From: Mucilaginibacter pallidiroseus
GTDB taxonomy: Bacteria > Bacteroidota > Bacteroidia > Sphingobacteriales > Sphingobacteriaceae
Assembly (NCBI RefSeq): GCF_007846085.1
Contig: NZ_VOEJ01000005.1
Span: forward strand, 62,001-126,000
Direction of reading: 5' to 3'
Length of the DNA: 64,000 nucleotides
Position numbers and translations under genes: made by a program. This document shows, in pieces, positions 9,168 through 18,156 of the stretch (within the stretch, counting starts at the first letter, position 1; every line of letters starts with the position of its first letter). The notes under the pieces were generated by a model. That model did no database searches and was not told the origin of the DNA. It was given only the letters and a program-made list of their open reading frames with translations.

Positions 9168-11990
9168 TTATTTGACTTTTTTGACTATCTGGCTGCGTGA
9201 AGTAACTGCTTTTTCGTTATCTTCAGTGACCTTAAGTAAGGTGATCTGAGATATCAAATTAGGATTCTCGTTCCAGTTAAACTCACTGATGTATAAGTTG
9301 CCGTTTGTTACATCTTCAGTTATTTCCAAAGGATTGGCAAAACCAACCATACCTTTAAGGCCATAGTTTCCAGATCCGCTTGCTGATTTTACGATATCAT
9401 AAATACTATCGTTTGCTTGATTAACAAGTTGCTTCTTAGTAATTGAACCAGGTTCCAAAACAATAATATCGCCACCGCCACTGAATCTGCAAACCAATAA
9501 TTTTCCTTTCAAAGCACGTTTGAAAGCGTTGCTTTTGTATTCGATAACGCCATTGGGTGATTTATTAAAACCGAAATCAAAAGCGGCACCTCTATAATTA
9601 TTATCCGGCTTTACCCCAGGTGCGTACATCGGGTTATCTTTACTGCCACGGTTAATTACATATTCGCCCCGCAGGGGATTTGGATGGCCGAAATAGCCAA
9701 CTTTCCTGTCGGGATTTATTCTGAATAGCCAGTCGTGCTGTACCGGCACATTCTCAGTAGCTTTAACTGCCGATCCGTTATAAAAAGTACCATCAGGGCG
9801 CCTTGTACCTCGTATAGATTGTGGTGAATTGCCACCGCCACCAGATCCATTGGCAGGTATATAAAGTTGTCCGTTACTATGCCAAACCATATCATACCCG
9901 TTACGTATGCCCGAGGCAAATATGGTTAGAGGCGAATTTATGCCGTATGGATTATAAGTGCCATCAGAAAGCTTAATCGAACCTATAGGCGCGTTATCTA
10001 TTAACTTTTGATTTGATGTAGTTTTAACATCAAGCGGAAGTGCAACCTTCTCAAGTTTTTTTAGGTCGAGGCGCATGATACAACCAGCCAGCAAGGTTTC
10101 CTCTCGTTGCCAACCTTTGTCAAATCTACCTGCGGAACTATTACTGCCCTGCGAAATATACAAAGCACCATCGGGGCCAAATACGATGCTGTTTACCATA
10201 TGGTCTCTGGTAGATCTGGGCAAGTTTATGATCATCTGTTCCTCGGTCAGCAAGTCAGGACCGCTTAAGCGCGAGATTTTCCCATCGAACTCCGGAGCCG
10301 CATTTAATCCCGATGATGAATAAGATACCCAAGCAACAGGGTGCGCAGCTGTAGATGAGGGATCGAAAGTAAGGCCGATAGCCGTTGACTCGCCGCGTTT
10401 TTTTACGAGTGTATTAATACTGGTCATTCCACTCAGCATACCAGATTCATGATCGATTTTGAAGCGTTCAATACCTCCATTTATCTTCAAAGCATAAAAT
10501 AGTCCATCGGGTCCAAATGTGAGTGAAGTATACTTTTTATTTTGAGTACCTGGTACAGATATCTTAGTAAAAGCAGCTTTAATAATGTTACTGGAATCAA
10601 CAGGAGCAGACGATGTTGAGAATGAGCTCTCAAACGGCTGAAATGAAGCTCCGCTGTAAGACTTTACCCCGCTCGTAATCACAAATTTGTAATTTGTGTA
10701 GGGTTCTAATGGCTGGGCAGGTGTAAAACTGATAGCGTCCCCGCCGCCCGTGCCCTGCACATTGCCGGGGACAATGCTATCTGTATCATTCGCAACTTTT
10801 ATTAATTTAACTGTTTTATTTGTTATAGTAGCATTATTTACACCGCCCTTAAATCCTTTTTTTGCCGGGACAGAAATACTGTTTGCTGCAATTGTAGAAT
10901 TTATGATTATTGTAGCGCCGTTAATTGGGTTAGCACTAATAACGTAGGGCCTAGTTTCGTCAACCACGCGTAACCTAACATCAATAGCCGCTGATGAATA
11001 TCCATCAGCTGTAGCACTTATCGTAGCGTTATAAGTCCCCGGAGCAAGATTTCGGTTGACCGCATAATCAATTTTTACAGAATCAGTATCGTATGCTTCT
11101 CTACTTAAGTGAATCCAGTTTACACCTTTATCTGGATAAGCTACCGTCAATTTGTATGGCACCTTTTTAAGCGCTGAGTTTCGTATTCTAAGGGTCATGT
11201 ATTGAGGAGTTTTAACATCTCTTCTCAATAACAAATTTTGATCTGCTGATTCAAGATACAGATAAGGATTAACTGAAATTGGCGCAATGCTTACATAGCA
11301 TATTTTTGTATTAATACCGCCTTTAGCATCAATGGTTAACAGACCATCATTCACCGTTACGGTTACAGTTGCTTCTTTAAATCTGCCCGGGCTTCGTAAT
11401 TTACCCATTGGTTTAAAATTGTAAATTGCTTTAACACCTTCAACGTTTATACAATCCAATTCTTTTGCCTTATGAACAGCCCCGTCGCCCGTAGCAACAG
11501 TTACTTTGTATACGCCATTTAAAACTTTCAGCTCCCAATAACCGCTGGCCTTAACGCCATCAAACGCACCGTATCTTAAACCACTGATATGATCAGCCTG
11601 CATGTGCATAAAGGTGGATAGCAAAACGTCTTCTGGCTCGAGTCTTGCGCGGCCATTTCCGCGTAAATCAAGTGGTTTGTCATCAGCTACACTTTTCCAT
11701 CCAAACGTCAAATCTGAACCTTCAAAAACACCGGGATGAGCAGAAAAAGGTTCACCCCAATCTTTTAACCAGCCCACAGGTGCCTGAGTACCATCATTTT
11801 GAAAGTTTATTTGTATTGGGCTTATTATAGGCTTAGCCGCCAAGTTAAAATACTTATCAAAGCGGTAAACAGGCTGCTTACTTACCTCTTTCCTACAGCT
11901 GATCGTATAGCAAATAATGAAAATTAATGATGCGATGACACAAATGGTCCTAAGCGGAGACTTTATAATAAATTTAATGATTGTTGCCAT
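9168..11990 (-). CDS. Lipoprotein with malectin-like, Ig-like and sugar-dehydrogenase-type beta-propeller domains
   Basis: Surface or periplasmic lipoprotein of 940 residues. The lipobox ends YTISC (C32). A malectin-like domain (about 56-240, IQINFQNDGTQAPVGW) is followed by a BACON-like domain (about 245-345), a Big_5-type Ig domain (about 350-465, ANPINGATIIINSTIAANSI) and a C-terminal beta-propeller (about 475-910) with the repeated FGPDGLFYAL / FGPDGALYISQG pattern of glucose/sorbosone dehydrogenases. Whether it binds PQQ or only carbohydrate cannot be told. It is the first gene of the leftward transcript that ends with the T9SS protein at 5,259, and a copy of the leader element lies 32 bases before its ATG. 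Its first domain resembles malectin-like domain 1 of the next gene, so the pair likely serve one matrix. Confidence 0.82.
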   Translation of the reverse strand: MATIIKFIIKSPLRTICVIASLIFIICYTISCRKEVSKQPVYRFDKYFNLAAKPIISPIQINFQNDGTQAPVGWLKDWGEPFSAHPGVFEGSDLTFGWKSVADDKPLDLRGNGRARLEPEDVLLSTFMHMQADHISGLRYGAFDGVKASGYWELKVLNGVYKVTVATGDGAVHKAKELDCINVEGVKAIYNFKPMGKLRSPGRFKEATVTVTVNDGLLTIDAKGGINTKICYVSIAPISVNPYLYLESADQNLLLRRDVKTPQYMTLRIRNSALKKVPYKLTVAYPDKGVNWIHLSREAYDTDSVKIDYAVNRNLAPGTYNATISATADGYSSAAIDVRLRVVDETRPYVISANPINGATIIINSTIAANSISVPAKKGFKGGVNNATITNKTVKLIKVANDTDSIVPGNVQGTGGGDAISFTPAQPLEPYTNYKFVITSGVKSYSGASFQPFESSFSTSSAPVDSSNIIKAAFTKISVPGTQNKKYTSLTFGPDGLFYALKINGGIERFKIDHESGMLSGMTSINTLVKKRGESTAIGLTFDPSSTAAHPVAWVSYSSSGLNAAPEFDGKISRLSGPDLLTEEQMIINLPRSTRDHMVNSIVFGPDGALYISQGSNSSAGRFDKGWQREETLLAGCIMRLDLKKLEKVALPLDVKTTSNQKLIDNAPIGSIKLSDGTYNPYGINSPLTIFASGIRNGYDMVWHSNGQLYIPANGSGGGGNSPQSIRGTRRPDGTFYNGSAVKATENVPVQHDWLFRINPDRKVGYFGHPNPLRGEYVINRGSKDNPMYAPGVKPDNNYRGAAFDFGFNKSPNGVIEYKSNAFKRALKGKLLVCRFSGGGDIIVLEPGSITKKQLVNQANDSIYDIVKSASGSGNYGLKGMVGFANPLEITEDVTNGNLYISEFNWNENPNLISQITLLKVTEDNEKAVTSRSQIVKKVK

Positions 11991-12021
11991 GTTTAACTAA
12001 AATGAAGCCTCGCAATGATAC

Positions 12022-12043
12022 AGCTTCGCCCTTCCGCTTACAT
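12022..12043 (-). promoter_or_regulatory. Repeated leader element, copy 2 (candidate ops-like antitermination site)
   Basis: Minus strand reads ATGTAAGCGGA, then AG, then GGCGAAGCT: 20 of 22 bases match the copy at 5,068. It is 32 bases before the ATG of the 940-residue lipoprotein, that is, in the 5' leader of the first long leftward transcript. The flanking A-rich stretch upstream is only loosely similar, so the conserved block is sharply bounded, as expected for a protein-binding or folded element rather than a general duplication. Confidence 0.5.
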
Positions 12044-12209
12044 TAAAATTTTTGCGATTTATTATTATTACAATTTTAGATTAATTACTGCTTCATTGGA
12101 ACTCATAACACCCAGTTGTACGCTTTATGTGCATTTACGCGAAATGGTGAGCAATAGGAAGTCCTGACTTTTTAAAAAGTTGATTAACCCGACGTGGAAC
12201 AATGAAGAC

Positions 12210-12239
12210 TTTGTACTTGGAATATGTATTGAGTACAAA
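12210..12239. promoter_or_regulatory. Inverted repeat, candidate operator in the divergent EPS region
   Basis: TTTGTACT at 12,210-12,217 faces AGTACAAA at 12,232-12,239, a perfect 8-base inverted repeat with centres 22 bases apart, about two helical turns. It lies in the 406-base region between the leftward lipoprotein gene and the rightward upxY-like gene, a natural place for an operator serving both. The small HTH protein from 12,933 or an unlinked regulator could bind; nothing in the sequence identifies which. Apart from this and the leader element I see no gene in 11,991-12,396. Confidence 0.4.
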
Positions 12240-12396
12240 TGATACACACTTTTGTTAAACTTCTCACCCTTCTACAAATTAATATACAACCCCTTTAAAA
12301 GATGTTTTAAGAGAAGCCTATGCATTAGTTTAGTAAGAAATTACGAGTGAGGCCACGACACTTGTTATCATATCTACAAACAAACCGAGCACTATC

Positions 12397-12915
12397 ATGA
12401 AAAGTCCAAACGATCCGAACTGGATGGTTCTTTATACAAGATCCAAATGGGAAAAAAAAGTGAATAGGCTATTGAATGATCAGAACATAGTGGCCTATTG
12501 TCCATTGGTAAAAACCAGCAAAAAATGGGTTGACCGGCAAAAGGTAGTAGAAATTCCGCTATTCAACTCATACATATTTGTATATGCCCGGCACTTGGAT
12601 TTGGAAAAGATTGTGCAAACGACAGGGGTTGTGACATATATAAGTTACTGCGGAAAACCGGCAATTGTACGCGGACAAGACATTGAAAATATACGTGCAA
12701 TGGTCAACAAATATCATGATTTGCAAGCCATACCTCTACAGAACCTCAATATTGGAGACGAGGCCGCCATATTAAGCGGGCCATGGAACAACTACCAAGG
12801 AGCTATTCAAAAGATCAACGGTAAATCAGTTGTTATGATCCTGAAATCAATGAATTACGCCCTTACAATAAGGACTGATCTTCAAACACTAACGCCAATT
12901 TCAAAACGAAACTAA
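12397..12915 (+). CDS. UpxY-family transcription antiterminator (NusG paralogue)
   Basis: Specialised NusG homologue expected to travel with RNA polymerase through a polysaccharide operon and prevent early termination, as UpxY proteins do for Bacteroides capsule loci. The NGN domain is plain: WMVLYTRSKWEKKVNRLL at the start, then YCPLVKTSKKWVDRQ and IPLFNSYIFVY. The C-terminal part has a KOW-like stretch (IGDEAAILSGPWNNYQG). At 172 residues the length fits. It starts at an ATG and is followed after 17 bases by a small HTH gene in the same direction. UpxY genes usually head the operon they control; here it is transcribed away from the EPS genes, so it would act in trans on the leftward leaders that carry the repeated element. 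Confidence 0.9.
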   Translation: MKSPNDPNWMVLYTRSKWEKKVNRLLNDQNIVAYCPLVKTSKKWVDRQKVVEIPLFNSYIFVYARHLDLEKIVQTTGVVTYISYCGKPAIVRGQDIENIRAMVNKYHDLQAIPLQNLNIGDEAAILSGPWNNYQGAIQKINGKSVVMILKSMNYALTIRTDLQTLTPISKRN

Positions 12916-12932
12916 ATCACACTACACAACAT

Positions 12933-13286
12933 ATGGATAAACATTACGGACAAATTGTTGAACTGACTATCAGGAAAAAAGGCTTTAGTATCAGCGAACT
13001 TGCAAGGCTTGCTAACGTTAACCGAAAGTGTGTATATAACTGGTTTAATCAGAAATACCTCAAGCCGGAAACTATACATCGCATCGGAGTATTTATTAAT
13101 CATAACTTTTCGGTTGAATTTCCTGAACTATTTACTGCAGATGATTTTATCCAACCCCTTAATGACGAAAATTTCGGTTCGTCAACTGATAAAGTTGATG
13201 GAAGTACCATATGGAAAGACCGGTACATCGACCTTTTGGAAAAATACAATGACTTATTACTTGAGCAATATCAAAGAAGCTTATAG
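12933..13286 (+). CDS. Small helix-turn-helix protein, EPS-locus paralogue family (copy 1 of 4)
   Basis: A 117-residue protein starting MDKHYGQIVELTIRKKG. Residues about 8-40 form a helix-turn-helix (SISELARLANVNRKCVYNWF), followed by a conserved block around FSVEFPELFT and a C-terminal helix with the motif WKDRYIDLLEKY. Three more genes in the window (16,584, 17,157 and 27,192) have the same layout. The HTH suggests DNA binding; the C-terminal helix may dimerise or contact a partner. It lies 17 bases after the upxY-like gene and 34 bases before a terminator, so the two form a short operon. Target sites are unknown; the inverted repeat at 12,210 is a candidate. Confidence 0.8.
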   Translation: MDKHYGQIVELTIRKKGFSISELARLANVNRKCVYNWFNQKYLKPETIHRIGVFINHNFSVEFPELFTADDFIQPLNDENFGSSTDKVDGSTIWKDRYIDLLEKYNDLLLEQYQRSL

Positions 13287-13320
13287 GTAATAATAGTGCA
13301 ATCCAAAGTCATAAATAAAC

Positions 13321-13350
13321 AAAGGCAGACCATTATTAGATCTGCCTTTT
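13321..13350. terminator. Bidirectional intrinsic terminator
   Basis: AAAGGCAGA at 13,321 pairs perfectly with TCTGCCTTT at 13,341, with A-runs and T-runs on the two sides. It separates the rightward upxY-HTH pair from the leftward lipoprotein gene ending at 13,408, so it can serve both. Confidence 0.85.
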
Positions 13351-13407
13351 GAGATAAGAGTATCCCCCGCTACCCTCTATAAAATAAGCTATCTAAAACG
13401 ATATCAT

Positions 13408-13812
13408 TTACGGCACGAGCACTTTAGCTGACCAAACTTCATTAACTTTTTTGTTGGCATCGTTATGATAAATTTGCTTGCCCTCACGGCTATAAACATT
13501 AACCACAATTGCCTGGTCTACATCTGCGGCTGTAACATCTACGCTTAATAAAAAGTTTCTTTGGTATTTAAGCGTGTATGTACCAATCGTTTTATCTATC
13601 GTTACTTTGGTAACCTTATCTGCAACAGTATAACTGATGTTGCATTGTCCTGCACACTGTACTGTCAATCTTCCTTCGCCAAATTCTTTATCCTGGTTTA
13701 CGTCATCTTTTTTACATCCGCTATTCAACATCAACGCCATACCCAGGATTGCGATACATTTTAAGGCAGCTGAACTTAGCTGCGGCTTAACGCGATTATT
13801 CAATTTTTTCAT
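13408..13812 (-). CDS. Small lipoprotein, paralogue of the one at 18,577
   Basis: A 134-residue predicted lipoprotein: long N-terminus with a hydrophobic stretch (CIAILGMALMLNSGC) whose last Cys is the lipid attachment site, then KKDD. The mature part is about 95 residues, beta-rich, with RLTVQCAGQCNISYTV and VNVYSREGKQIYHNDANK. The lipoprotein at 18,577 has the same pattern (KITVKCEKCSVSYIS, LGVYSRSGKEVYFSNAS), including a conserved pair of cysteines three residues apart that might form a disulfide. I do not recognise a family with known function. It has its own transcript, convergent with the HTH gene at 12,933. Confidence 0.75.
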   Translation of the reverse strand: MKKLNNRVKPQLSSAALKCIAILGMALMLNSGCKKDDVNQDKEFGEGRLTVQCAGQCNISYTVADKVTKVTIDKTIGTYTLKYQRNFLLSVDVTAADVDQAIVVNVYSREGKQIYHNDANKKVNEVWSAKVLVP

Positions 13813-14105
13813 CTTTAAATTTTCATAAAAGTAGACGTTACATGTTGCAAATCTACCCTTATCCCAAAAGTGTATAACAGGTTGTGAAATAATGTAAATG
13901 CGTTATAACCACAATTAAATAATTGATTTGGCAAGATGGTGGTATGTTATACTTTTATGCTTTTTATATAGATAAAGGAAGATTATAATTATAGCAGCAT
14001 TCATATTCAATTTTGCTGCTATCACGCTTTACACACATTTGGGCACAATAGCGCAGGCATCTTTTACAAACAAGCTACTTACACTTAAATTTGGTTGCTG
14101 CAATT

Positions 14106-15587
14106 ATGGGCACATTTTATAACTACATGCCGACACCCAACAAATCAAATATATTCCTAAAAATATCCTTACTCCTTATAAGCATTAGTATATCGTGCTT
14201 GATTTCTGTTGATGTAAACGCAGAATATGATAAAATAGGCGCTTTAGCAAACGTTTATCTCCCATATATAATGGGTGGCTTCACATTATTGTTATTTGGT
14301 ATTAGTTTGCTTATAAACCGATACAGAAAGTCTACGATTGCTTGCTTTTGCCTCTCAGCAATAAACATCTTCACAGGAATAGCCCTAAATCTAAATTTTG
14401 GCGGGTTTATTAAAGATCTTGAAGCCAAGGAGATCGGAAACCTGGCCCCTTTTGAAAAAAATATTAAGCAATCTAGCAATGAAAACATATTGATTAATGA
14501 GCCAGCGCTTTATCCCATATTTAACGGCTCTGTTTTCTCCTTGTCTTATAATCCGAAAAGTAACCTAACTGTAGATAAAAAGACCAATCACAACCGTGAC
14601 AGCGTCACGATAAAGTTGACAAATCAGCGCGTTCAAAACCTTGTCATCAACAAAGCGACTTTCTCAAAGCTTAATTTGTGGGATCTTAATTTTAGTGATA
14701 CTAATAAACATGTGCTAAGCCTCCCTATTTCTGTACTGCCAGGCAATTCTATTGACATTAATATTCGTTTCACCGGCATGGCACTTAATAACCGGGTTAC
14801 TCCAGTATGGTGGCGAAGTATTTTTAAATTACATAATTGGTTCATTGGATTTGGGCGCTACTTTAATCATCAGCCATCAGCCGGAAGCACTTGCACAAAT
14901 GTTGATGGCCTGCTTAACATATACACAAATGATTCAACAGGAAATGTAAAAAGCTTTCGACTAAGTGCCATATGGCAATACGGCGCCGAAAATGATTGGG
15001 AGCCGGGTCTGCAAATGATAGTTAATGCATTTCATTTACGAACAAAAATTGGCTTTACTTATTTCGACAATTTGCTCAATGGAAATGAACTTGTTAAAGG
15101 TAGCGATGAGATCTTAGCAGATTATTTTGAGTCAGCCGATAAGAAGTTACCGATCTTAATTAAAAAGATTGCCTCCTATCATGGTTGTTGCAACATCAAT
15201 GATGCCGATACGCTGGAAATATATTATAAAAAAGAAAATTTAACCCTTGGAATAGAAAGAAATGATAAACATAGCGGGCAGATGTTACTTCCAACAACCT
15301 TCCCATTGCTGTTAAATGAACAAAGATTTAACCCCTCAATTCCATTCGCACTAAAAATCGGATCGAGCTATTCGGACCGAAAACTAAACTTCGGCCGTAA
15401 AATAGGTATCAGGGTATGGAAAGCGATTGATGAGTATCAGCGTGTAATCCCGAACACTTATATTGTAGGTAGTGATTATCTTGGAAAAAAAGGGACAAAT
15501 TATGATTACCAGGATAACGTTTATATGATTCAAAATATCAAACTTTATAAAGACCAAAAGATATTATATTCAAATAATACAAATTAA
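14106..15587 (+). CDS. Membrane protein with the YHGCC module of the T9SS protein
   Basis: Unrecognised protein of about 493 residues. The first 110 residues carry three membrane segments (LKISLLLISISISCLISV; LPYIMGGFTLLLFGISLLI; a third near STIACFCLSAINIFTGIAL). The rest matches residues about 600-895 of the large secreted protein at 5,259: IASYHGCCNIND against LAAYHGCCSATE, IGSSYSDRKLNFG against VGSSSSDRKQNFN, and TNYDYQDNVYMIQNI against TNYDYQDNIYYVENI. The module is therefore found once exported to the surface and once anchored in the inner membrane. I start at the ATG at 14,106 rather than a TTG at 14,091. No function is known to me; ligand or polymer binding is inference. Confidence 0.72.
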   Translation: MGTFYNYMPTPNKSNIFLKISLLLISISISCLISVDVNAEYDKIGALANVYLPYIMGGFTLLLFGISLLINRYRKSTIACFCLSAINIFTGIALNLNFGGFIKDLEAKEIGNLAPFEKNIKQSSNENILINEPALYPIFNGSVFSLSYNPKSNLTVDKKTNHNRDSVTIKLTNQRVQNLVINKATFSKLNLWDLNFSDTNKHVLSLPISVLPGNSIDINIRFTGMALNNRVTPVWWRSIFKLHNWFIGFGRYFNHQPSAGSTCTNVDGLLNIYTNDSTGNVKSFRLSAIWQYGAENDWEPGLQMIVNAFHLRTKIGFTYFDNLLNGNELVKGSDEILADYFESADKKLPILIKKIASYHGCCNINDADTLEIYYKKENLTLGIERNDKHSGQMLLPTTFPLLLNEQRFNPSIPFALKIGSSYSDRKLNFGRKIGIRVWKAIDEYQRVIPNTYIVGSDYLGKKGTNYDYQDNVYMIQNIKLYKDQKILYSNNTN

Positions 15588-16052
15588 GGTGGCAAATTTC
15601 TTTTGAAGACCTATTAGCAGACTTTACGTATAACATACTGACTAGTAACAAATATACCAGTAAATCATAATCGTTATCCAGGATTAGAGTTACAATCAGG
15701 ATTAGATTTATAATTTCAAAAAGCAATTAAATATGTACCTAACTGCTGCTTCGGTATAGACGTTGCGCAGAAAATTAACGCTGCGATTATTTTTATTCAA
15801 TATAGCAGATTAACAGTATCAACATATTCAAACTTCCATATTGCTGCTGAACTAGTGCATGAGCTCTCCAAACAATACAATATGTCAGTCTGCAATGGAT
15901 CCAAAGAAATATCGAATGAAAATTCCGAAACGATATGTACTATAAAAATATCAAGGGTGTAAAGTTTAGCATATCAGCGGATCTCATATTCAATCGATGA
16001 AAAATCACGCAGTATTACAGCTCAAATTATGTTGTTAGCTGCACGTTAAGGA
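15588..16052. other. Intergenic stretch, no gene recognised
   Basis: 465 AT-rich bases between the membrane protein and a doubtful small leftward gene. Short open stretches are present on both strands but none has a convincing start, length or recognisable motif. No strong hairpin seen. Confidence 0.5.
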
Positions 16053-16280
16053 CTATAGCTTAGGCTTATTATCAAAGTCAATAAGCATCTCTTTATACTG
16101 GCTTAAAATATGATCCGGTAGGTTATCACGCTTTTTAAGATTTTTAAAGAAAGCCGTGTTTTTAGCATAAATACCTTCCTCAAAGCAAAATTCTTTGTGA
16201 TCATATTTCAAAAATAAGCTGATATCCTTACGCAATAATAAAAGCACGAATACATTTATGGCCGTAGCAAATCTTTTCAT
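16053..16280 (-). CDS. Possible small protein of unknown function
   Basis: A 75-residue frame starting MKRFATAINVFVLLLLRKD, with a short hydrophobic segment at residues 6-16, then a charged tail ending FDNKPKL. It has an ATG start and a basic N-terminus, but no recognisable domain and no operon partner. It could be a small membrane-associated protein or a chance frame in AT-rich DNA. Confidence 0.3.
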   Translation of the reverse strand: MKRFATAINVFVLLLLRKDISLFLKYDHKEFCFEEGIYAKNTAFFKNLKKRDNLPDHILSQYKEMLIDFDNKPKL

Positions 16281-16583
16281 TTAAATAATTTAAGGTACAG
16301 ATTTATACGTTTTGCGATCAGTAGATGTTACCATGGTCATCCTTTTTTTCACGATTTTATGGAATTAACCGTAGATAATTTGACTTGAATTCGAATAATT
16401 CGCAGCTTACCCTTTAGTAAAGTATTATTTAGTAACATATAATCAGATATTAGATACAACTATTCTTCCAGCGAGAGCAAAGATTTAAGGTTGGACCGTT
16501 TATGTGCAAATACACATTCGGCATTAGCGCAACACAAAAGATGCACACAATTGATATTTTTATGTCATTAATATTAATTTTAT

Positions 16584-16934
16584 ATGGCAGCGAAACATCA
16601 TGGCCAAATCCTCGAATTTACTTTACGAAAAAATAATTACAACATCAGCGACTTGGCAAAGTCCATGAATGTCAATAGACGAACGTTATATAATTGGTTT
16701 AACCAGGAAGTGGTGAAAAAAGATATAGTCTTCAGAATTGGTTGCATAATCAGGCACGATTTCTCTATTCAATTGCCCGAACTTTTTACAGAAAATGAAT
16801 TCAGCCTTATCAACATGCCTAAAGTAGCCAGAAACATCAGTGCTACAGAGGACGGATGGCGAAGCAAATACATCAGCCTTCTATATAAGTATCGCAATTT
16901 ACTAGACGAGATGAAGAAAGGAAAAAAGCAATAA
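16584..16934 (+). CDS. Small helix-turn-helix protein, paralogue family (copy 2 of 4)
   Basis: A 116-residue member of the family described at 12,933. It starts MAAKHHGQILEFTLRKN and has the HTH at NISDLAKSMNVNRRTLYNWF, the block GCIIRHDFSIQLPELFT and the C-terminal helix WRSKYISLLYKYRNLL. Its nearest relative by eye is copy 3, only 222 bases downstream in the same direction, so a local tandem duplication is likely. About 300 bases before it contain no gene; the immediate upstream sequence is very AT-rich and could hold a promoter. Probable DNA-binding regulator; target unknown. Confidence 0.78.
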   Translation: MAAKHHGQILEFTLRKNNYNISDLAKSMNVNRRTLYNWFNQEVVKKDIVFRIGCIIRHDFSIQLPELFTENEFSLINMPKVARNISATEDGWRSKYISLLYKYRNLLDEMKKGKKQ

Positions 16935-17156
16935 GCGCATAATGTGTCTATATTTTATAGCCTACATAGCTATAATGATATTTCTTGTATCGCGTCCATT
17001 TTGAAATAGTCCATTGAAAAGTAATGAACGATATGTTGGCTTACAGTATTTCGACTTAACCTGAAAAGATGATGTAAGGCTAAATCATATTCACAGATCA
17101 TTATTCAGATATGATAATAGAGGTCATATTGTTTTAATTTTTAATACAAACGATAA

Positions 17157-17540
17157 ATGGAAAAACATTACGGACAAATTGTCGAATTCCAAGTTAGGAA
17201 AAACGGCTACAGCCTTACGGATCTAGCAATAGAGTTATCTGTAAACAGAAGAACGATATATAACTACTTTGAAAACAAGTTTTTAAAGACCGAAGTGATA
17301 TTTAAAATTGGATGTATTATAAGGCATGATTTTTCTATAGAATTTCCTGAATTATTTACGAAAGAAGATTTCGTGTTACACAATAACCGTAAGCATTTTG
17401 CACGTCAATTAAACAGGGCACATAGCAAAGCAATTGTCGATGATCCCTGGAAAGATAAGTACCTAAATTTACTAGAAGCATACAATCAAGTGTTATTAAA
17501 TAAGCTCAATAAAACAGCCACCATTGAAAAATGCTTATAA
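17157..17540 (+). CDS. Small helix-turn-helix protein, paralogue family (copy 3 of 4)
   Basis: A 127-residue family member starting MEKHYGQIVEFQVRKNGYSL. The HTH is LTDLAIELSVNRRTIYNYF (about residues 21-39), followed by GCIIRHDFSIEFPELFT and a linker longer than in copies 1 and 2, then WKDKYLNLLEAYNQVLL. The start is nearly the same as in copies 1 and 4 (E/D-K-H-x-G-Q-I), which fixes the ATG. Copies 1, 3 and 4 keep a C-terminal LLE following the conserved Lys-Tyr. No fused effector domain is present, so any signal input must come from a partner or from expression level. Confidence 0.8.
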   Translation: MEKHYGQIVEFQVRKNGYSLTDLAIELSVNRRTIYNYFENKFLKTEVIFKIGCIIRHDFSIEFPELFTKEDFVLHNNRKHFARQLNRAHSKAIVDDPWKDKYLNLLEAYNQVLLNKLNKTATIEKCL

Positions 17541-17691
17541 AATGATTATAATTTATCACATTATACCGTACTGATTTCGTCCGTTTCAGTTGTTTATTTT
17601 AGGTAGCATAGTTAAAAATAGTATCCATATCTGTGTCGATCTAACTGTAAGAATCCAGATTTGATGCCTTAAACATTAAGCATTTAAAAAT

Positions 17692-18156
17692 TTAACCGCC
17701 GATTTCTTTAAGGCGCATTTCTACTCGCCGGTTTTTCTGCCGGCCTTTACTAGTTCTATTGTTAGCAATGGGGATTGTACTGCCAAAGGCCGTGGTCACA
17801 ATCCTTTCAGCAGCTACCCCCTTGTTTACAAGATACGCCTTTATTACATCCGCGCGTGCCTCTGACATTTTCCAATTACCAATATAGGTTCCTATTGCAT
17901 CGGCGTGACCTCTTAATGCGATGGCATAATTATTTTTAGTGAGAAATGCTGCAAGGTCATTTAGTTGTAATCGATCACCATCCGAGATGGTGGCCTTGCA
18001 GAATTCAAACTCTATGTTTTTGGTTAAAGCCTCAATGTTAGTTAGCCTTTTCTTACCCAAACGCATAGACGCTTGCGGTTTCGAAGCTGCTAACAAAATA
18101 CTTACATTTAAAATAATAGCTAATAATAAGCCTGGCACTTTAACTTTCATATTCAA
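17692..18156 (-). CDS. OmpA-family C-terminal domain protein
   Basis: A 154-residue secreted protein that should anchor to peptidoglycan. A signal peptide covers about residues 1-24 (VPGLLLAIILNVSILLAASK). The remainder is one OmpA domain: FEFCKATISDGDRLQLNDLA, then IALRGHADAIGTYIGNWKMS with the peptidoglycan-contacting Asp, then ARADVIKAYLVNKGVAAERI and the closing KGRQKNRRVEMRL. There is no beta-barrel or TPR part, so it is a short stand-alone form. It is convergent with the HTH gene at 17,157. A decayed relative appears to lie at 26,663. Confidence 0.88.
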   Translation of the reverse strand: MNMKVKVPGLLLAIILNVSILLAASKPQASMRLGKKRLTNIEALTKNIEFEFCKATISDGDRLQLNDLAAFLTKNNYAIALRGHADAIGTYIGNWKMSEARADVIKAYLVNKGVAAERIVTTAFGSTIPIANNRTSKGRQKNRRVEMRLKEIGG

